A DNA stretch of 64,000 nucleotides. It comes from Limnoperna fortunei. Its lineage: Eukaryota; Mollusca; Bivalvia; Mytilida; Modiolidae. Every line of letters begins with the position of its first letter. Within the stretch, counting starts at the first letter, position 1. The stretch spans positions 46,254,980 through 46,318,979 of the forward strand of contig OX104113.1 of the NCBI GenBank assembly GCA_944474755.1. Reading direction: 5' to 3'. The notes beneath the pieces were generated by a model that worked only from the letters and a program-made list of their open reading frames with translations, did not search any database and was not told the DNA's origin. This document shows positions 33,701 through 44,961 of this stretch, piece by piece. A program made the translations under genes and the position numbers.

Positions 33701-34590
33701 GCCATTTTTATTGAGAGTCTAAAACATCTTTATACAATTATCCTAAATAAGTTGATATCAGCATTGTTGATAGATATTGTTTTCGAATTGTCTTGGCAAA
33801 AGTTGACTTTTATCTTATTCCCCCCCTCTCTTGTTACTTCAGTCTTTATACTCTGACGATTGTGATCATGCAAGTCGATTGTGTTCAGAATTAAATTTTT
33901 TAACCGATCATGACAAAATACACACTATGAAGCAATACATTAAATATTCCCGAATGCCAAATTTAGGTTTTTTACTTCAGGTTAGGAGTTCCATGAAGTA
34001 AAGAAATAAAAGCAGACTGAATTTTACAGCGGGTACTTATTTTACGAGTGTTGCACACCAACGCTTTGAGTATCAAAAGAGTATTTTAAGCTGTCAATAA
34101 TGGTAAGCAAACAAAACTAGATTAACTCTAAAAGTTTACCGACATTAACGAATATTGAATACTTGGAAAAACATTTGACATGACTAAAATTGTGTCAAAT
34201 CTTACGTTTGTTCAATTGTTGCAACTAATCCTATACCCGACACTTATTGTTTTGATGTCCGGAAAGAGATAAAAAAAACCCCAGCTATCTGAAAATTAAA
34301 GAGACGTCTGTCAGTAAGAGTTTGTTCCTATCGTAGGTATTGATGGTTCATCCGCCAGTAGATTGTTTTCAAGACTTCATTGGCATTCACATTTTTAATA
34401 ATAAAAGTTTAAATGTGTTTGAACCACTGCATTTTCTGATTTACTAGACAAGTATAGTGGCTTAAGGACAGAACTGTTGACTATTTCTAAAAGGGTTGGT
34501 GCAAATGTCTATAAAGATACACTTCAGCGTTCTATTAGCAGCAACAGACGTGTCTAGATCGACAAACAGCCAAATATATTGAGCAGTGAC
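30710..34590. other. Long stretch without recognised genes
   Basis: AT-rich. Two short items stand out. At 32322-32420, TACTCGTCCGAAGCACCCGAG and TTTTTATTGGGTTCGGG are followed by a TG-rich run, resembling a repeat leader that I associate with Mytilus. At 32700-32860 is a fragment of dispersed repeat family F. An 84-codon hydrophobic frame at 33602-33856 has no supporting evidence. Confidence 0.45.
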
Positions 34591-34593
34591 AGT

Positions 34594-34959
34594 TTTACTG
34601 CAGCATCTTTTGACAACTTTGACAAAAACCAGTAGTATGCATTAACTGGAACAGGTTTGCAAAAATCTGGTTTTCATGGAGCAACTATTCAGGTAGTAAT
34701 ATCCAAGCAGAATGTCTAGTGTAAGCAGATTTTAGATGGTCATGGTATAGAGTTTGAGCAGTTTTCAGCAGACCTTGAGCAGATTTTATTTGGTACTACA
34801 GATTTTGAGCGATTTGCAGATAATTGTTTCAAGTTTTAAGTAACAAAAAATCTGGATCAAGGTCAATCCCATCAAATCTCTCAAAAGCTTAAGGAACCTA
34901 CAACAGTTATAGAGAAAAGATTCAATAACCTAGCATTAGATGACGCACCAAAAATTTAG
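34594..34959 (+). pseudogene. Decayed transposon-associated coding fragment
   Basis: One frame reads TAASFDNFDKNQ, stop, YALTGTGLQKSGFHGATIQV, stop, CKQILDGHGIEFEQFSADLE, a stop after NCFKF, then EKRFNNLALDDAPKI. Three stops in about 120 codons with good coding character between them mark a recently dead gene. The DNFDKN...GT...HG pattern recalls uncharacterised proteins found in mobile elements of invertebrates, but I cannot name the family. Confidence 0.4.
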
Positions 34960-35835
34960 TAATCGACTGTATCGATATCAACATTAAATATTTTTAATGT
35001 GCAACATCAACTGCATGTAACCTGATACATATTGAAGTACGAACTTCAGCTTAAGACTTCCGTCACGTGAAGCAAGCGAACAGTTCGTTCTTGTTTAAAT
35101 TCAGCCGGCTAGCTTCAAGAAAACGATTAGAATTGAAGGGATTTTCACCAGACATGTCTGGTAGGTGGTCCTACGAATTTAGTTTGCATTGTGATCAAGA
35201 CTAATATGACTTTAAAAAAGAACTACAGTTACGCTTTCACTGATCACAAATTTACTTCGTAATAAATTCAATTGAACAGTGCCAGTGGGTACGTACGTTT
35301 GTTTTGTAACCCTAACGGTTTCCTTGCCCGGAAATAAATTTTTAAATGTAAAGGAGGACCGTATCCGGAACAAATTTGCGGACTTAATTAATCGTTAATT
35401 GCTAATTATTTAAAGCAATAATCTATAAAAAAAAATATTTTGCATATGCAAAGTTAACTGCATGTAACCTTATATGGGCTAATACTGCGCTATTTTTCTG
35501 TGTTTTGTGATGCGCGCTTGAAAAAAGGGTCTATAATTTTAGTAGTATAGATTAAACTTTCTTTGCAGTTCTACTGTTGCAGTTTGAGATGAAACAGGTT
35601 ATTCCAAGGCTGCTGTTGAGTTGACGAAGGATGAATTCAAAGTCTGTTCTCGTATTTAGTTGGAGAAAGAAAATTATGGTATTTTAATTAAATTCAAATC
35701 TTACTATTGCAGCGCATTAAATTTATTTTAACTTGTCATAGAGACTGCACATTTTGAAGAATCTATTACTCATTTTTATCAAAATTTACATGATGCTGGA
35801 CTCAAAGAATTATCATGGGGCCTTGAAGGTATTGA
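34960..35835. other. No gene recognised
   Basis: A coding-like run (SRLASRKRLELKGFSPDMSG) near 35100-35205 may belong to the preceding relic; nothing else is identifiable. Confidence 0.35.
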
Positions 35836-36008
35836 TTGATTGCATGTTGGCTTTATTTCAAGCGAGCAGTCTGATTTCAGCTATAATCAGGACAAGTACA
35901 AATTAACAAACAATACATCAACGGTAAAAGAGGTGGGATAGGGAACACAATATCCCTATACGGTCCACGGGGCAGCTCTGTGGGTCGAGCACTGGTAAAC
36001 CTCCCCGA
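35836..36008 (-). mobile_element. SINE family A copy with a large internal deletion
   Basis: It has the (ATTG)n head, a degenerate GCGAGCAGTCTGATTTCAGC core and AACACAATATCCC, then jumps to the far end (GGCAGCTCTGTGGGTCGAGC). Confidence 0.75.
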
Positions 36009-36056
36009 GGTAATTTGCACTAGGTTTGTTCTGACTCGCAGCTTTTTTTTAAATGT

Positions 36057-36368
36057 ATGGGAGGCTATCTTCATGTACCAGATTTGTTGTTCGAATCGCA
36101 TTCTTCTGCCTCTAGGAAGTTTCAGGATGACTTTGATGAAATCATTTGCAACATTTTGCAAAATGTCAACATTACAGACGCTGATTGTAATGAGAATCAA
36201 GATGATAAACTTGACTCGGCTGTATGGGATTCTGTCTTGGAATACAGCGGTAGGTTTGCAGTGTTGAAAGATGTGAAAGTAGAATTTTCTCAATGGCGTA
36301 AAATTCATGCAGAGAAAGCAAAACTTTCAGATTTTGGGACAATTTTTATACAAGAAGACTTTATGTGA
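36057..36368 (+). CDS. Hypothetical acidic ORF, 103 codons
   Basis: An open frame starting MGGYLHVPDLLFES and continuing FQDDFDEIICNILQNVNI, SAVWDSVLEYSGRFAVLKD, SQWRKIHAEKAKLSDFG, then the stop. Composition looks like a real protein and the amino acids are not repeat-derived. The stop codon overlaps the first bases of the LTR-like block at 36364, so it may be the C-terminus of a retroelement protein. No family was recognised and no upstream exon is certain. Confidence 0.35.
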   Translation: MGGYLHVPDLLFESHSSASRKFQDDFDEIICNILQNVNITDADCNENQDDKLDSAVWDSVLEYSGRFAVLKDVKVEFSQWRKIHAEKAKLSDFGTIFIQEDFM

Positions 36369-37046
36369 CACGTTTTTGTTTCATGTATCGCGTTCGTGAT
36401 AATTTATATTGTTTGTAAATATTGTGTTTTATGGGAATTGTTTAGAAAAAAGTTCGTCTCATTGTTTGACCAAAGGGGGCCCCCCCATCCCTTCCCAGCT
36501 TTAGTTCTAATATCCCGCTTGTACCAGTCTTACCTTTTGATTGCATTATTGTAGGAATGATATATTGTACCTGCGTCTATTTTAAGCCCAAATCTCCCTT
36601 TTACCTCGTCATGTTTTTCCAATTTCATGTATTCCGCCACGACCCGATGTTTACGCCAACAGCGCATGTGTTCCGAACATTGATTATTGTGACCTCTGAA
36701 CTTGTGGGCGGAACCAATAAAATATTCTAATTTGACCCACAATTTCCATAGAAACAGTTGGCCCTGGGCAAATACTATAAAAGGCCGAACGTCGTCTGCT
36801 CAAAAAGATTGTGGTTCACCGCAGTGATTGGTATTATTTTGGACCCTGCTTTACAAACCAGAGCGTTCCAGCCGCAATCGCAGCAAAACTGCTACCAGGT
36901 TTACCAGAGTACGTTCCCCTGTTATATTGTTTACCTGACCTGATATTTTACTACAACATTATCATATTTCCCACGCCCACACTTGTCCGTAGTGAGAGTC
37001 CCTGTTTCGTTTTCACGCTCTGGGGGATTTTATTATAATTGTTACA
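36364..37046 (+). mobile_element. Possible LTR (TGTGACA ... TGTTACA)
   Basis: The 683-bp block begins TGTGACA and ends TGTTACA, short inverted termini typical of gypsy-type LTRs. It contains a TATA box followed by GC-richer sequence. Against this: no 5-bp target duplication, no obvious polypurine tract just upstream, and no primer-binding site just downstream. Confidence 0.35.
36777..36785 (+). promoter_or_regulatory. TATA box (TATAAAAGG)
   Basis: A strong TATAAAAGG match set in a locally GC-richer, promoter-like context. Transcription would start about 30 bp downstream, near GTCTGCTC. It probably drives the LTR-like block rather than a host gene. Confidence 0.4.
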
Positions 37047-37328
37047 ATACTGAAAAAAATAATTTCAGATATTAGTCTCTGTTATTTTCATGAGAGTTCA
37101 ACATGATTATGTAGTTACAAACCAGTAGCCCATAGTATAGACCGCTCGTACCACACATGCTACCAGTGTGTTGTACCATTTAATATTTAACCAACCCGTT
37201 ACCGTAGTATAGAGTTGCATTACATACACTTACACCCAAAGGGTAAGGGTAACAGTACGGCATCACAGGCTGCTAAGACATATTACCTTTCCTATTGATC
37301 GGAAACGTTGCATAATTAAAAATTTAAG

Positions 37329-37667
37329 TTGTGGATGGTGCACATTCAAACGGAGCAGAGAACTTCCAAGACATTTATCAAAAATGAGGAGAAAACATTT
37401 CTGCAGTACATAGCAAATTTTAAGCTATCCTCATTATTTGATGTTGTGGTTGGTAATAGTTTTCAATACCTGTTTAGTCATGTTCTGGCTACAAGGGATC
37501 AGCTTGTTAGTTTGCTAAATAACATGCAGCATGTAACACAGGATTTAAAAAATTATATAAAATGTTTCTTGATTAGGCTTTCACATGTTTCTGTTAAACA
37601 GCTACAAAGAAAAGTTTGGAATTTTATCTGCCAAAATGAAAGCTATATTCAGGACATGAAAATTTAA
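37329..37667 (+). CDS. Hypothetical ORF, 112 codons
   Basis: Starts MWMVHIQTEQRTSKTFIKNE and continues FLQYIANFKLSSLFDVVVG, SHVLATRDQLVSLLNN, NYIKCFLIRLSH. The final part (ESYIQDMKI) overlaps the LINE tail motif GCTATATTCAGGAC, so the natural C-terminus is unknown. Coding character is reasonable, but there is no recognised domain. Confidence 0.3.
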   Translation: MWMVHIQTEQRTSKTFIKNEEKTFLQYIANFKLSSLFDVVVGNSFQYLFSHVLATRDQLVSLLNNMQHVTQDLKNYIKCFLIRLSHVSVKQLQRKVWNFICQNESYIQDMKI

Positions 37668-37857
37668 AGAATTTAAACATTTGATTATATTTAATAATTT
37701 AATATCCCTCCCTAAATACTGAAACGGGATCTCATACAATAATATGAGAATATATACAGTTAAAAATGTAATTAAAACAATTAAAAAGTATGTAATATCA
37801 CAATTAGATAGAATTAAATATTGCTATATTAATGAGTTTCTTTTAAGAACTTTAACA
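37643..37857 (-). mobile_element. LINE 3' UTR fragment (copy E3)
   Basis: Shares GCTATATTCAGGAC and AATAATATGAGAATATATAC, then TTTCTTTTAAGAACTTTAA, with copies at 27.5 and 28.1 kb. Confidence 0.7.
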
Positions 37858-38482
37858 TGAACAAAAGAAAGAGATAAGAGATAACAAGACTTATCTCTTG
37901 TTGACGTAAACAGATTGCCGTCTCCAAACATATAAACCCGTGACTGAACTAGATCAGATTTTTTGTCTTGGGCAATTGCGATTCTTAAGTATTTCTTTAA
38001 AAGGTCACAAGTCTTTGCATTTGCATTTTTGAGATCTCGGTTTGGTGATGCGTTTATTTCTGCTATGCTAGCAAAATCTGAAGCATACATTTCTGTTCCT
38101 GGAAGGTATGCTGATGATGAACACAAATCCAGTTCAACAGCATAAAACTTGTGGAAAATATGCCATGTTTTTATTTGAGCGTTAGGTTAAGTCCCTAAAG
38201 CACTGCTAACAAGTCATGTGTAAGCAGGGTTATAATTTATAGTCCTGATACATACACATTGTTTGTTGGTTTACCCGTTATACGGCAATTTATTGCTTCC
38301 GTTTTTTCCATACAATTAAGTGGTACACCAAAGGATGCTGATGAAAAGTGGTTGTAATACCAACAGATGTCGTTGTTCAAAGTCTGATGGCTTTTGTGGA
38401 AATATCTGCAATTGTCTAAACATCCGAAATCATCCACGTACATCAGCTGAATAACTCAATAAACTCGACACCTTTTTTCGGT
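37858..38482. other. No gene recognised
   Basis: A 100-codon minus-strand frame (37824-38126) starts MCSSSAYLPGTEMYASDFA; it is unsupported and partly shadows a shorter plus frame. Confidence 0.35.
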
Positions 38483-38864
38483 TTGATTGGATGTCTGCTT
38501 TACATCCAGCGAGCAGTATTTCAGCTATATTCAGGACGGGAACAAGTAAACAAACAATAAATCAACGGATAATGGGGTTGGGATGGGTCACAGGGAATAC
38601 AATTTTGACTGCCACTGGAAAAGTATGGAGTTTTGGGTAGGGGCGGAAAATTAAGCCTTTGGCATCGGCAACAATTAGCCTACTCTTTTTACAAAAGGGT
38701 CTTTATCGTGCAAGGAGCGTGGCACTCTCCAAACACGTTACCCACTACGGTCCGGCTTTCCGTATTATGACCTGACAAGCCCCTAACGAGAGGGTCTCCC
38801 CTATCCGCCACCTGGGGACGCTCAGTAGGTCTATCACTGGGAACCCTCCCAGTATGGCCCCAAG
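38483..38864 (-). mobile_element. SINE family A copy
   Basis: Full-layout family A copy from TTTGATTGGATGTCTGC to CAGTATGGCCCC. An imperfect target duplication (ACACCTTTTTTCGG left, AAACCTTTTCGG right) flanks it. Confidence 0.85.
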
Positions 38865-39396
38865 AAACCTTTTCGGAATCGAGTAGTATACCAGAATTTG
38901 AATCGGATCATGAATGAATCTGATGGTTGCGATCATACCTAAGTCGTTGCTCCATCTGATGAGATTTAACAATACTGGGATACATTTAGGTTTTTAACAG
39001 GTGCATTTGCAGAAGATTATGCTTCTAGTATGCATGGTTGATTTATTACTTGCTTTATGTGAATGAGACATTAAGTACCCTTTCAATCTCGAATTTCTAC
39101 CAGGTTCATAAAACTTCTGTGTAATTAAAGGTAATAACAAAATACAAAGAACCAACAAAGTGTCGGCACTTAAATGTTACCAGACTCGTCAGCGACTCAT
39201 GTGATCATATAAAATTAAACATTTTGTTATCGCAGTTGTTTAATGTATAGTGAGCAATTGTTTTGCTTGCCGGAGGTTGGGCATTCTCAACTATTACCTT
39301 AATTAAAGATTTGATGAACATGTACTGCTATATGAAAAAGAAATTCCGTAATGTTTTATTGCTAATTGATTGGATTGTTAATAGTATCACCATCGA

Positions 39397-39770
39397 TCTT
39401 TGGTTAAAGGGTTGCTTAACGTCCAGTGAGCAGCAGTAAAACTAACTATTCATAAATTCCTCATCATTAAGAGAGCAGTCTTACAGCTATATTCGAACAT
39501 GCATTATTTTATTTTATTTGTTGACCATTTTGGGTAAGAAAGGCAAGACATTTAGAATTAGTAACAGTCAAAGTGCCACAAAACATCGGGTTTTAGTTCT
39601 TGGCCATAGGTTTGTCTCAAGATTGACAGATGATACCGATAAATGCCCTGAATTGAGACCCGATTTTGACATGATCAGGCCGAAGTTCGGGTCTCATATG
39701 TGGTGTAATTTTTACTCTTACAGATGACAAGTCTGGAATCTTGCAAAAAGAGTTGCTTGCATCCTTCACG
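39397..39770 (+). pseudogene. SINE tail remnant followed by a possible SGNH-hydrolase fragment
   Basis: At 39410-39500 the SINE/LINE tail motif (GTCCAGTGAGCAG ... CAGCTATATTCG) is split by other sequence. A frame at 39518-39727 then reads HRVLVLGHRFVSRLTDD, resembling the first block of SGNH/GDSL-type domains often found within mobile-element proteins, and ends after MWCNFYSYR. The catalytic Ser position reads Arg in GHRF, so activity is unlikely. Tentative. Confidence 0.25.
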
Positions 39771-40105
39771 AATAGGTGCTTCTGCAAATTGGGGGAAATA
39801 ATATTGAGAGACTATCATTTATTGACAATTTTTTTAATTATCAATTAACGTCTTTGGGTTTTATTGACCAAGAAATTGTTAGTTTAACATGCTAATTGAA
39901 TGTACAATTAAAGAATGATATGCAAGAAAAATGTGTCGGACAACTCTCGTGTATGCTTAGTTTTGAGGCAAACAAAAATCAAATTATTAATTTTATCCCG
40001 AGAAGTAGCAGATGTCACACATATTTGTCAACGGTTATTCCTTTAAAAATTTAGATACATGTAGTTAGAAGTACACTTATTTAGTATCGGATCGACAAAC
40101 ATGTT

Positions 40106-40296
40106 ATGCAACGATACAAATGACGGTGTTTCTTGTCAAAAATTTAAACACAGACTGACCAACGAATGGCCTTAGTCATTGAGTGTCAATATAAATAAAT
40201 AACGTAAACAATCATAACATATTGATCTTAAACTTTCTCATTTCAATTGAACCCCAAAATTTGTTTATAGTTGCTTCTCAGTCCGCTAACCGCGGA
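40106..40296. repeat. Direct repeat, copy 1 of 2
   Basis: From TTATGCAACGATACAAATG to GTCCGCTAACCGCG it is about 93 percent alike by eye to 42909-43086, in the same orientation, with one copy carrying a short extra segment. Confidence 0.9.
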
Positions 40297-40322
40297 CGTG
40301 CCGTGCTTTTACTTGGCTTTGC

Positions 40323-40508
40323 TCAACTATTCCAAAAAGATGTAATCAAAATTATCAAGGTGACAAATTCATTACGCCAGACGCGCGTTTCGTCTACATA
40401 AGACTCATCGGTGGCGTTTAACTCTAAATGTTTAAGATATTCTTCATTGGGAGATGGAATAATACAAGTCCACTGGGATCGTGTAAATACACAATACAGG
40501 CAGTTCAA
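40323..40508 (-). repeat. Mytilus-like dispersed motif
   Basis: The plus strand contains GCCAGACGCGCGTTTCGTCT followed by ACATAAGACTCATC, a motif I recall as very abundant in mussel sequences. The minus strand reads ELNATDESYVDETRVWRN in an open frame of 61 codons. It is probably part of a mobile element, not a gene. Confidence 0.4.
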
Positions 40509-40659
40509 AATATTATATAAAAGAGTCTAAAAGAAAGCTGCGAAACCAGTACACTCATTTAGTATCGGATCGACAAACATGACGATACAGCATAAACAAA
40601 AAATAATAATATACAAGTCTATACTCAATGTTATGGGAACTTATAGGCGGTTTTTTGGC

Positions 40660-41370
40660 TAAAAAATAAATACTGCCTACCGCGTTTGGTGAAGTTTATG
40701 CTCCTTTTGTAGATAAACAAATGTGCAGACTGATTAATTGATTGATTAATGGTGTTTAACGCCTGAGCAGCATTATTTCAGCTATATTCAGGCGATGAAC
40801 ATGAAAGGGTTGATAAAATGAACATGAAATGATGATGAATGAAAATGGGATGGGACACAAGGAAAAATAGGGGTAACGGATTTTAGATTGCCACTGGCAA
40901 ATGGGAGGATGGATAGGGTCAGGCAATTCAGCCTCCTGTAGCGGGATCGAAATCCATACTACAGCAGCGTTCTTTAACGTGCGAGGAACGTGGCATTTTT
41001 CCAAACACGGTGCACTAATATGGTTTGCGGTCAGGTTTTCCATATTATGGCCCGACAACCCCAGCTTGCCAGAGGTACCCCATTCAACCACCTGGGGCAC
41101 ACATCCCAGTCGGTCTTTAGGCAAACCGACCTGACACGCCGGTCAGGGTACTGGGCGCTATTTAGTCGCCTTTTACGACAAGCTAGCGCGACTGCCGTCT
41201 ATTCTTTTGGCCACCCGGATCCCGCACGGGGCAATGTGCAGACTTAAAACAACAATTATATCCAAGTGATAGTCGGCGTTTTGAAATGCGGCGGTTGTTT
41301 TCACTTTGATAGATCGATTTTCCATACTAAATTGTGACCTTGTTTTGAACGGAAGTGTAACCTTGGAGCT
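40660..41370. repeat. Dispersed repeat family F, copy interrupted by SINE B
   Basis: ACCGCGTTTGGTGAAGTTTA and CTCCTTTTGTAGAT on the left, and TTTTGAAATGCGGCGG with GAACGGAAGTGTAAC on the right, match the 3.3-3.5 kb copy once the SINE is removed. Confidence 0.75.
40732..41232 (-). mobile_element. SINE family B, near full-length, 12-bp target duplication
   Basis: 501 bp from TGATTAATTGATTGATTAAT to CGCACGGGGC. AATGTGCAGACT flanks it exactly (40720-40731 and 41233-41244). On the minus strand it starts GCCCCGTGCGGGATCC and ends (CAAT)n. A weak A-box-like TGGCCAAAAG lies near that start; no convincing B box was seen. Confidence 0.92.
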
Positions 41371-42589
41371 GTTTATTCTAACCCTTCGTAATTTATCGGA
41401 GTGTGGGATTCCGGATAACGATGAGGTAAGAGAAAAATTAAAATACAGCAGACGACAACATTACAAATAGCGCATTTCTTGGTAGACTGTTGATTATCAA
41501 AAATTTGTATTATTATCAGATTATAGAAGGTTAAAATAATGCTCAAGACAAAAAAAGTTATTAAGGACTTGGAGCTATAAACAAGATACATTTGCATTCA
41601 AATAAGCTTTTACCGGTTTGCCGGTTCGCAATAGCGTAAAATATTAGGGAAAAAACTTGGTTTTTACCCAATACTTATTTATTTACCCTTTTTTTCCTAT
41701 ATAAACTCCTACACACGTGCAAAAAATAATGTTTGCGCCTTTGTTATAGCAAGATGTTTAAATATTTCGAACTATATATCTCATTTTGGACAAATTGTTA
41801 ATTATCTACGAGTCGACGTAACCAGTTCTCTATAATGTTTGTGTAATTAGCAATGTAGGGCGATTCTGACAATAAAATACCATAAAATTGAATTAAAAAT
41901 GTTATTAATATAATATAAAATTTGTTTAAATTGGAGTATTGGTTAGAAAGATGGGACCCGTTTGCGGTACTACAAGTTGAATGAATCGGAATGTACGGTA
42001 CTGTGTATTCGGGGAATTTTACACCTATTATATAAGGATCTCCAAGCACAGAACATGTCGACTTTTTTTATATTCCCAAAGTCAAAGTGGCTTCCTAAAG
42101 GGAAATTGCGACAACCAGAAGACACGTTCTAATCCGCGTTTTATGACAAAAAGATTATTTTCTATTTTTCTTCTTCAAATCTATTTCTAATTCTACATCA
42201 TATGGTACAAACAATGGTGGGGTTGAAACTGAAGAGGAGATACTGGTAAAACACCAAGATATTCTTTGTTTTGTGTTTGTTCATGCATGCACCAGTATAT
42301 AAAATAGAAAACTTACATGAACTTAAAACAACATTTGACTAAATACATATTATTTGTAAAGAACTAAGAAGCCTTCCAGGTCATTAATTTATCAGTTCTT
42401 ACATGTCTAACAACTGCCTTTTAACAATAAGTACATTTATTCCCAAGTTGTACATTATGATTTCCAAAAGGGTAACAAAGTATGTAGAAAACTATTTCTT
42501 AACCTTACTTTGATTGAGTTTATCTGTTTCCTTTTGATTTCTGCTTACTCTTCACGCACCTGTTTTTTCCGTTGACTTCAGAAGCGCGG
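41371..42589. other. No gene recognised
   Basis: AT-rich; only a shared short motif near 42472 (GGTAACAAAGTATGTAGAA). Confidence 0.4.
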
Positions 42590-42905
42590 GAAAAGGCTTG
42601 TCCCCGGGAAAAGTATCGCGGTTTGTCCGAATACCACCGAACGTCACGAAATCAGACGAACTTTTGTAAACAATGTTAGATCCCTTTGGAAACAAAAATG
42701 GCTGACTTACAATGTAAAACTCCCGTAGGAAAAGTCAAGGACGTTTGTGACTTTAAAACAACAGTGGCATAGTATAAAATATGGACGTGTTATCGTGTAG
42801 GAAATTTTGCAAGTGGATTTCCTTAACAAAAAGTTACAATATGGAATAATAAAAAAATGCAAGCAAACCGCTGAGTGTACCGAGGTGTAACTTATACTAT
42901 AGAAG
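42590..42905. repeat. Dispersed repeat family F, copy 3
   Basis: Matches 3540-3700 (CGCGGTTTGTCCGAATACCA) and 48.8-49.0 kb (AATATGGAC...GTTATCGT). Confidence 0.7.
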
Positions 42906-42908
42906 ATT

Positions 42909-43086
42909 ATGCAACGATACAAATGACGGTGTTTCTTGTCAAAAATTTAGACACAGACAAACCAACAAATGGCCTTAGTCATTGAATCAAAATAACGTAA
43001 ACAATCATAACATATTGATCTTAAACTTTCTCATTTCAACTGAACCCCAAATTTTTTTATAGTTGCTTCTCAGTCCGCTAACCGCG
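42909..43086. repeat. Direct repeat, copy 2 of 2
   Basis: Partner of 40106-40296, in the same orientation and about 2.8 kb downstream. Confidence 0.9.
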
Positions 43087-43253
43087 TTTATATGCATGTG
43101 GAAAACGTACATTTGTATTGTTGTTAATTCTGTTATGTGGATTTAAAAATATATTGTGACATTCATTACCGGATATATATATATATAATAGCCCCAGGCG
43201 ATCTCAAATCAGTGTTCGTTTGGGAGACATTAGTCAGCACTAGTTTAATTATG

Positions 43254-43803
43254 AAGTCGCCCTAAACGAAGTTTTGGCGACTTATTATGTTTGCAGCGTT
43301 TATTATTATTATTCCGGTTTCTCCTTTTTCTAGATCGTGAACGTGTCAGACACATTTCTCAGAGACGCCTTAATAGAATCAAATGAAACTTGGCACAGTT
43401 GTAGATCGACATGTGGAGGGGTGCAGTCGATAGTCAGATTTTTTTTTTATAATAGATGCCATTTCAAAATGTCCTCCACCTACCCGAACATGGCAATTTT
43501 TTTTCCCGTGGTCCGATTTCAACGAATTTGGTATAGAGGTAGATTTTAGTATTTCGAGTGAAACGCTACCTTTGCAATTTTTTTTCTGACCGTCGTGTTT
43601 CAAAATTCTGGCGAAGAACGTATAATTTCAGCGTTATCTGATCTCGATGAAATTTAACTTGCTCCGATTGCAACTCTATATTCAAAATATTTTTTCCAGT
43701 GTTTCAAACTAGCGGCCAAGAAAGCGTCAAATTTTCATGTCCCGAGTTGAACGCAATACTATCCATGGGGATTTTGGGGGACTTCTGTGTTGGCATCCCA
43801 ACC
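43254..43803. mobile_element. Hairpin-headed repeat family C, copy 1
   Basis: Begins with the hairpin AAGTCGCC ... GGCGACTT (loop CTAAACGAAGTTTT), then a TTATTATTATT run. It continues through CATTTCTCAGAGACGCC to a second small hairpin, TGTTGGCATCCCAAC, near 43787-43801. The same block occurs inverted at 53003-53600. There are no terminal inverted repeats and no coding capacity. Confidence 0.75.
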
Positions 43804-43815
43804 CATTATTTTTCA

Positions 43816-44160
43816 TTATGTCTCTCAAATGAAGTTTTGGGAGATATTGTTTTTGTCCGGTTTTTTATTATTATTATTCTTCTTTCTTTCCGTTCAATCT
43901 TGTCCGCACATTTTCTGGGAGATGCAATGTCCAATAAAGATGAGACATTGGGAATATGTTAAGGGTGACCTGAAATTTTGCAATCCACTTTTGGAATTTT
44001 TAAAAATGGCCGACGTTTTAAAAAATGACAACCGATGTCAGATCTCAGTAATGGACAGAGCAATTTCAATGAAAATTGGTATACTGATACAGCTAACTAT
44101 CCTGAGCATTTTTGCCAAAAAAATTGGACGTGAACGACACCATTTTGTGATGGCGTAGGA
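43816..44160. repeat. Related hairpin-headed repeat (C-prime)
   Basis: Opens with TCTCTCAAAT, then GAAGTTTTGGGAGA, the same loop as family C with a different paired stem. A TTATTATTATTATTCTTC run follows, with GATGCAATGTCC sequence downstream. No second copy is in the window. Confidence 0.5.
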
Positions 44161-44802
44161 AGATATGTAGCCTCGGTTTCGGAGATTGGTCCAATTAACC
44201 ACGTGACTTTTAATAATCGTCACCAAGTTACAAAGTCACGCGATTCGAAAATTTTTACGTCGTCTGCATTGTTGGAGCGCCAAATTTTTATTTAATATTC
44301 GAAAGGTAAAGATAATAATTTTTAGTTGTCCAGTGTCTTGAAAGACAACAAATAAAATGTAACACTGTTTTGGCATAATTAAATTTAGAAACTCTGTCGC
44401 AATCACCCGGCTTGCGGGATGGCAGTTGCACAATGTGTCAATGTCAATAGCAACACAGCCTCAAAAGTCAGTTCATCGACGGAGTGAACGTGGAATAGGG
44501 ACCACTGACTTGGAAAGATACGCGCAGGTCAACAGTAAAATTATCTTATTTCCCTTTCTGACTTGGTGGTCCGAGAATCTTCTATAGTCCAAAGCATTCA
44601 GAAACGCGTGAAGCTTTAATAAAAATATATTGACAAATCTATCATTCTATTTGTGTATGTGTCCTAAGTAGCATAAGAGAGACAACCCATATTAGAATAA
44701 AAATAATTTCTCACCACTTTATGCCATGTATTTCTGATGTTGACCTTGCTTGCCATGGTAGGGCCAGCAGTCCATCTCAGAACGAGAAAATATGGAAGTG
44801 AG
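44161..44802. other. No gene recognised
   Basis: Mixed composition with no open frame of note. Confidence 0.4.
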
Positions 44803-44954
44803 TATTCAACCACCTGGGGCACACATCCCAGTCGGTCTTTAGGCAAACCGACCTGACACGCCGGTCAGGGTACTGGGCGCTATTAAGTCGCCTTTTACGA
44901 CAAGCTAGCGCGACTGCGGTCTATTCTTTTAGCCACCCGGATCCCGCACGGGGC
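44803..44954 (-). mobile_element. SINE family B 5' head only
   Basis: ATTCAACCACCTGGGGCACA through CCCGCACGGGGC matches the last 152 bp of the 51427 and 40732 copies. The (TTGA)n part is absent, which is unusual because retroposition normally removes the other end. It abuts the virus-like ORF. Confidence 0.9.
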
Positions 44955-44961
44955 TGCCCTT

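Noticed and set aside
33602..33856. 84-codon hydrophobic frame as a membrane protein
   Set aside because: Its hydrophobicity follows from T-rich DNA; there is no start context, homologous motif or neighbouring gene.
40756..41247. Frames of 77-122 codons in both directions
   Set aside because: Products of the SINE B repeat; the same peptides appear at 44.7 and 51.6 kb.
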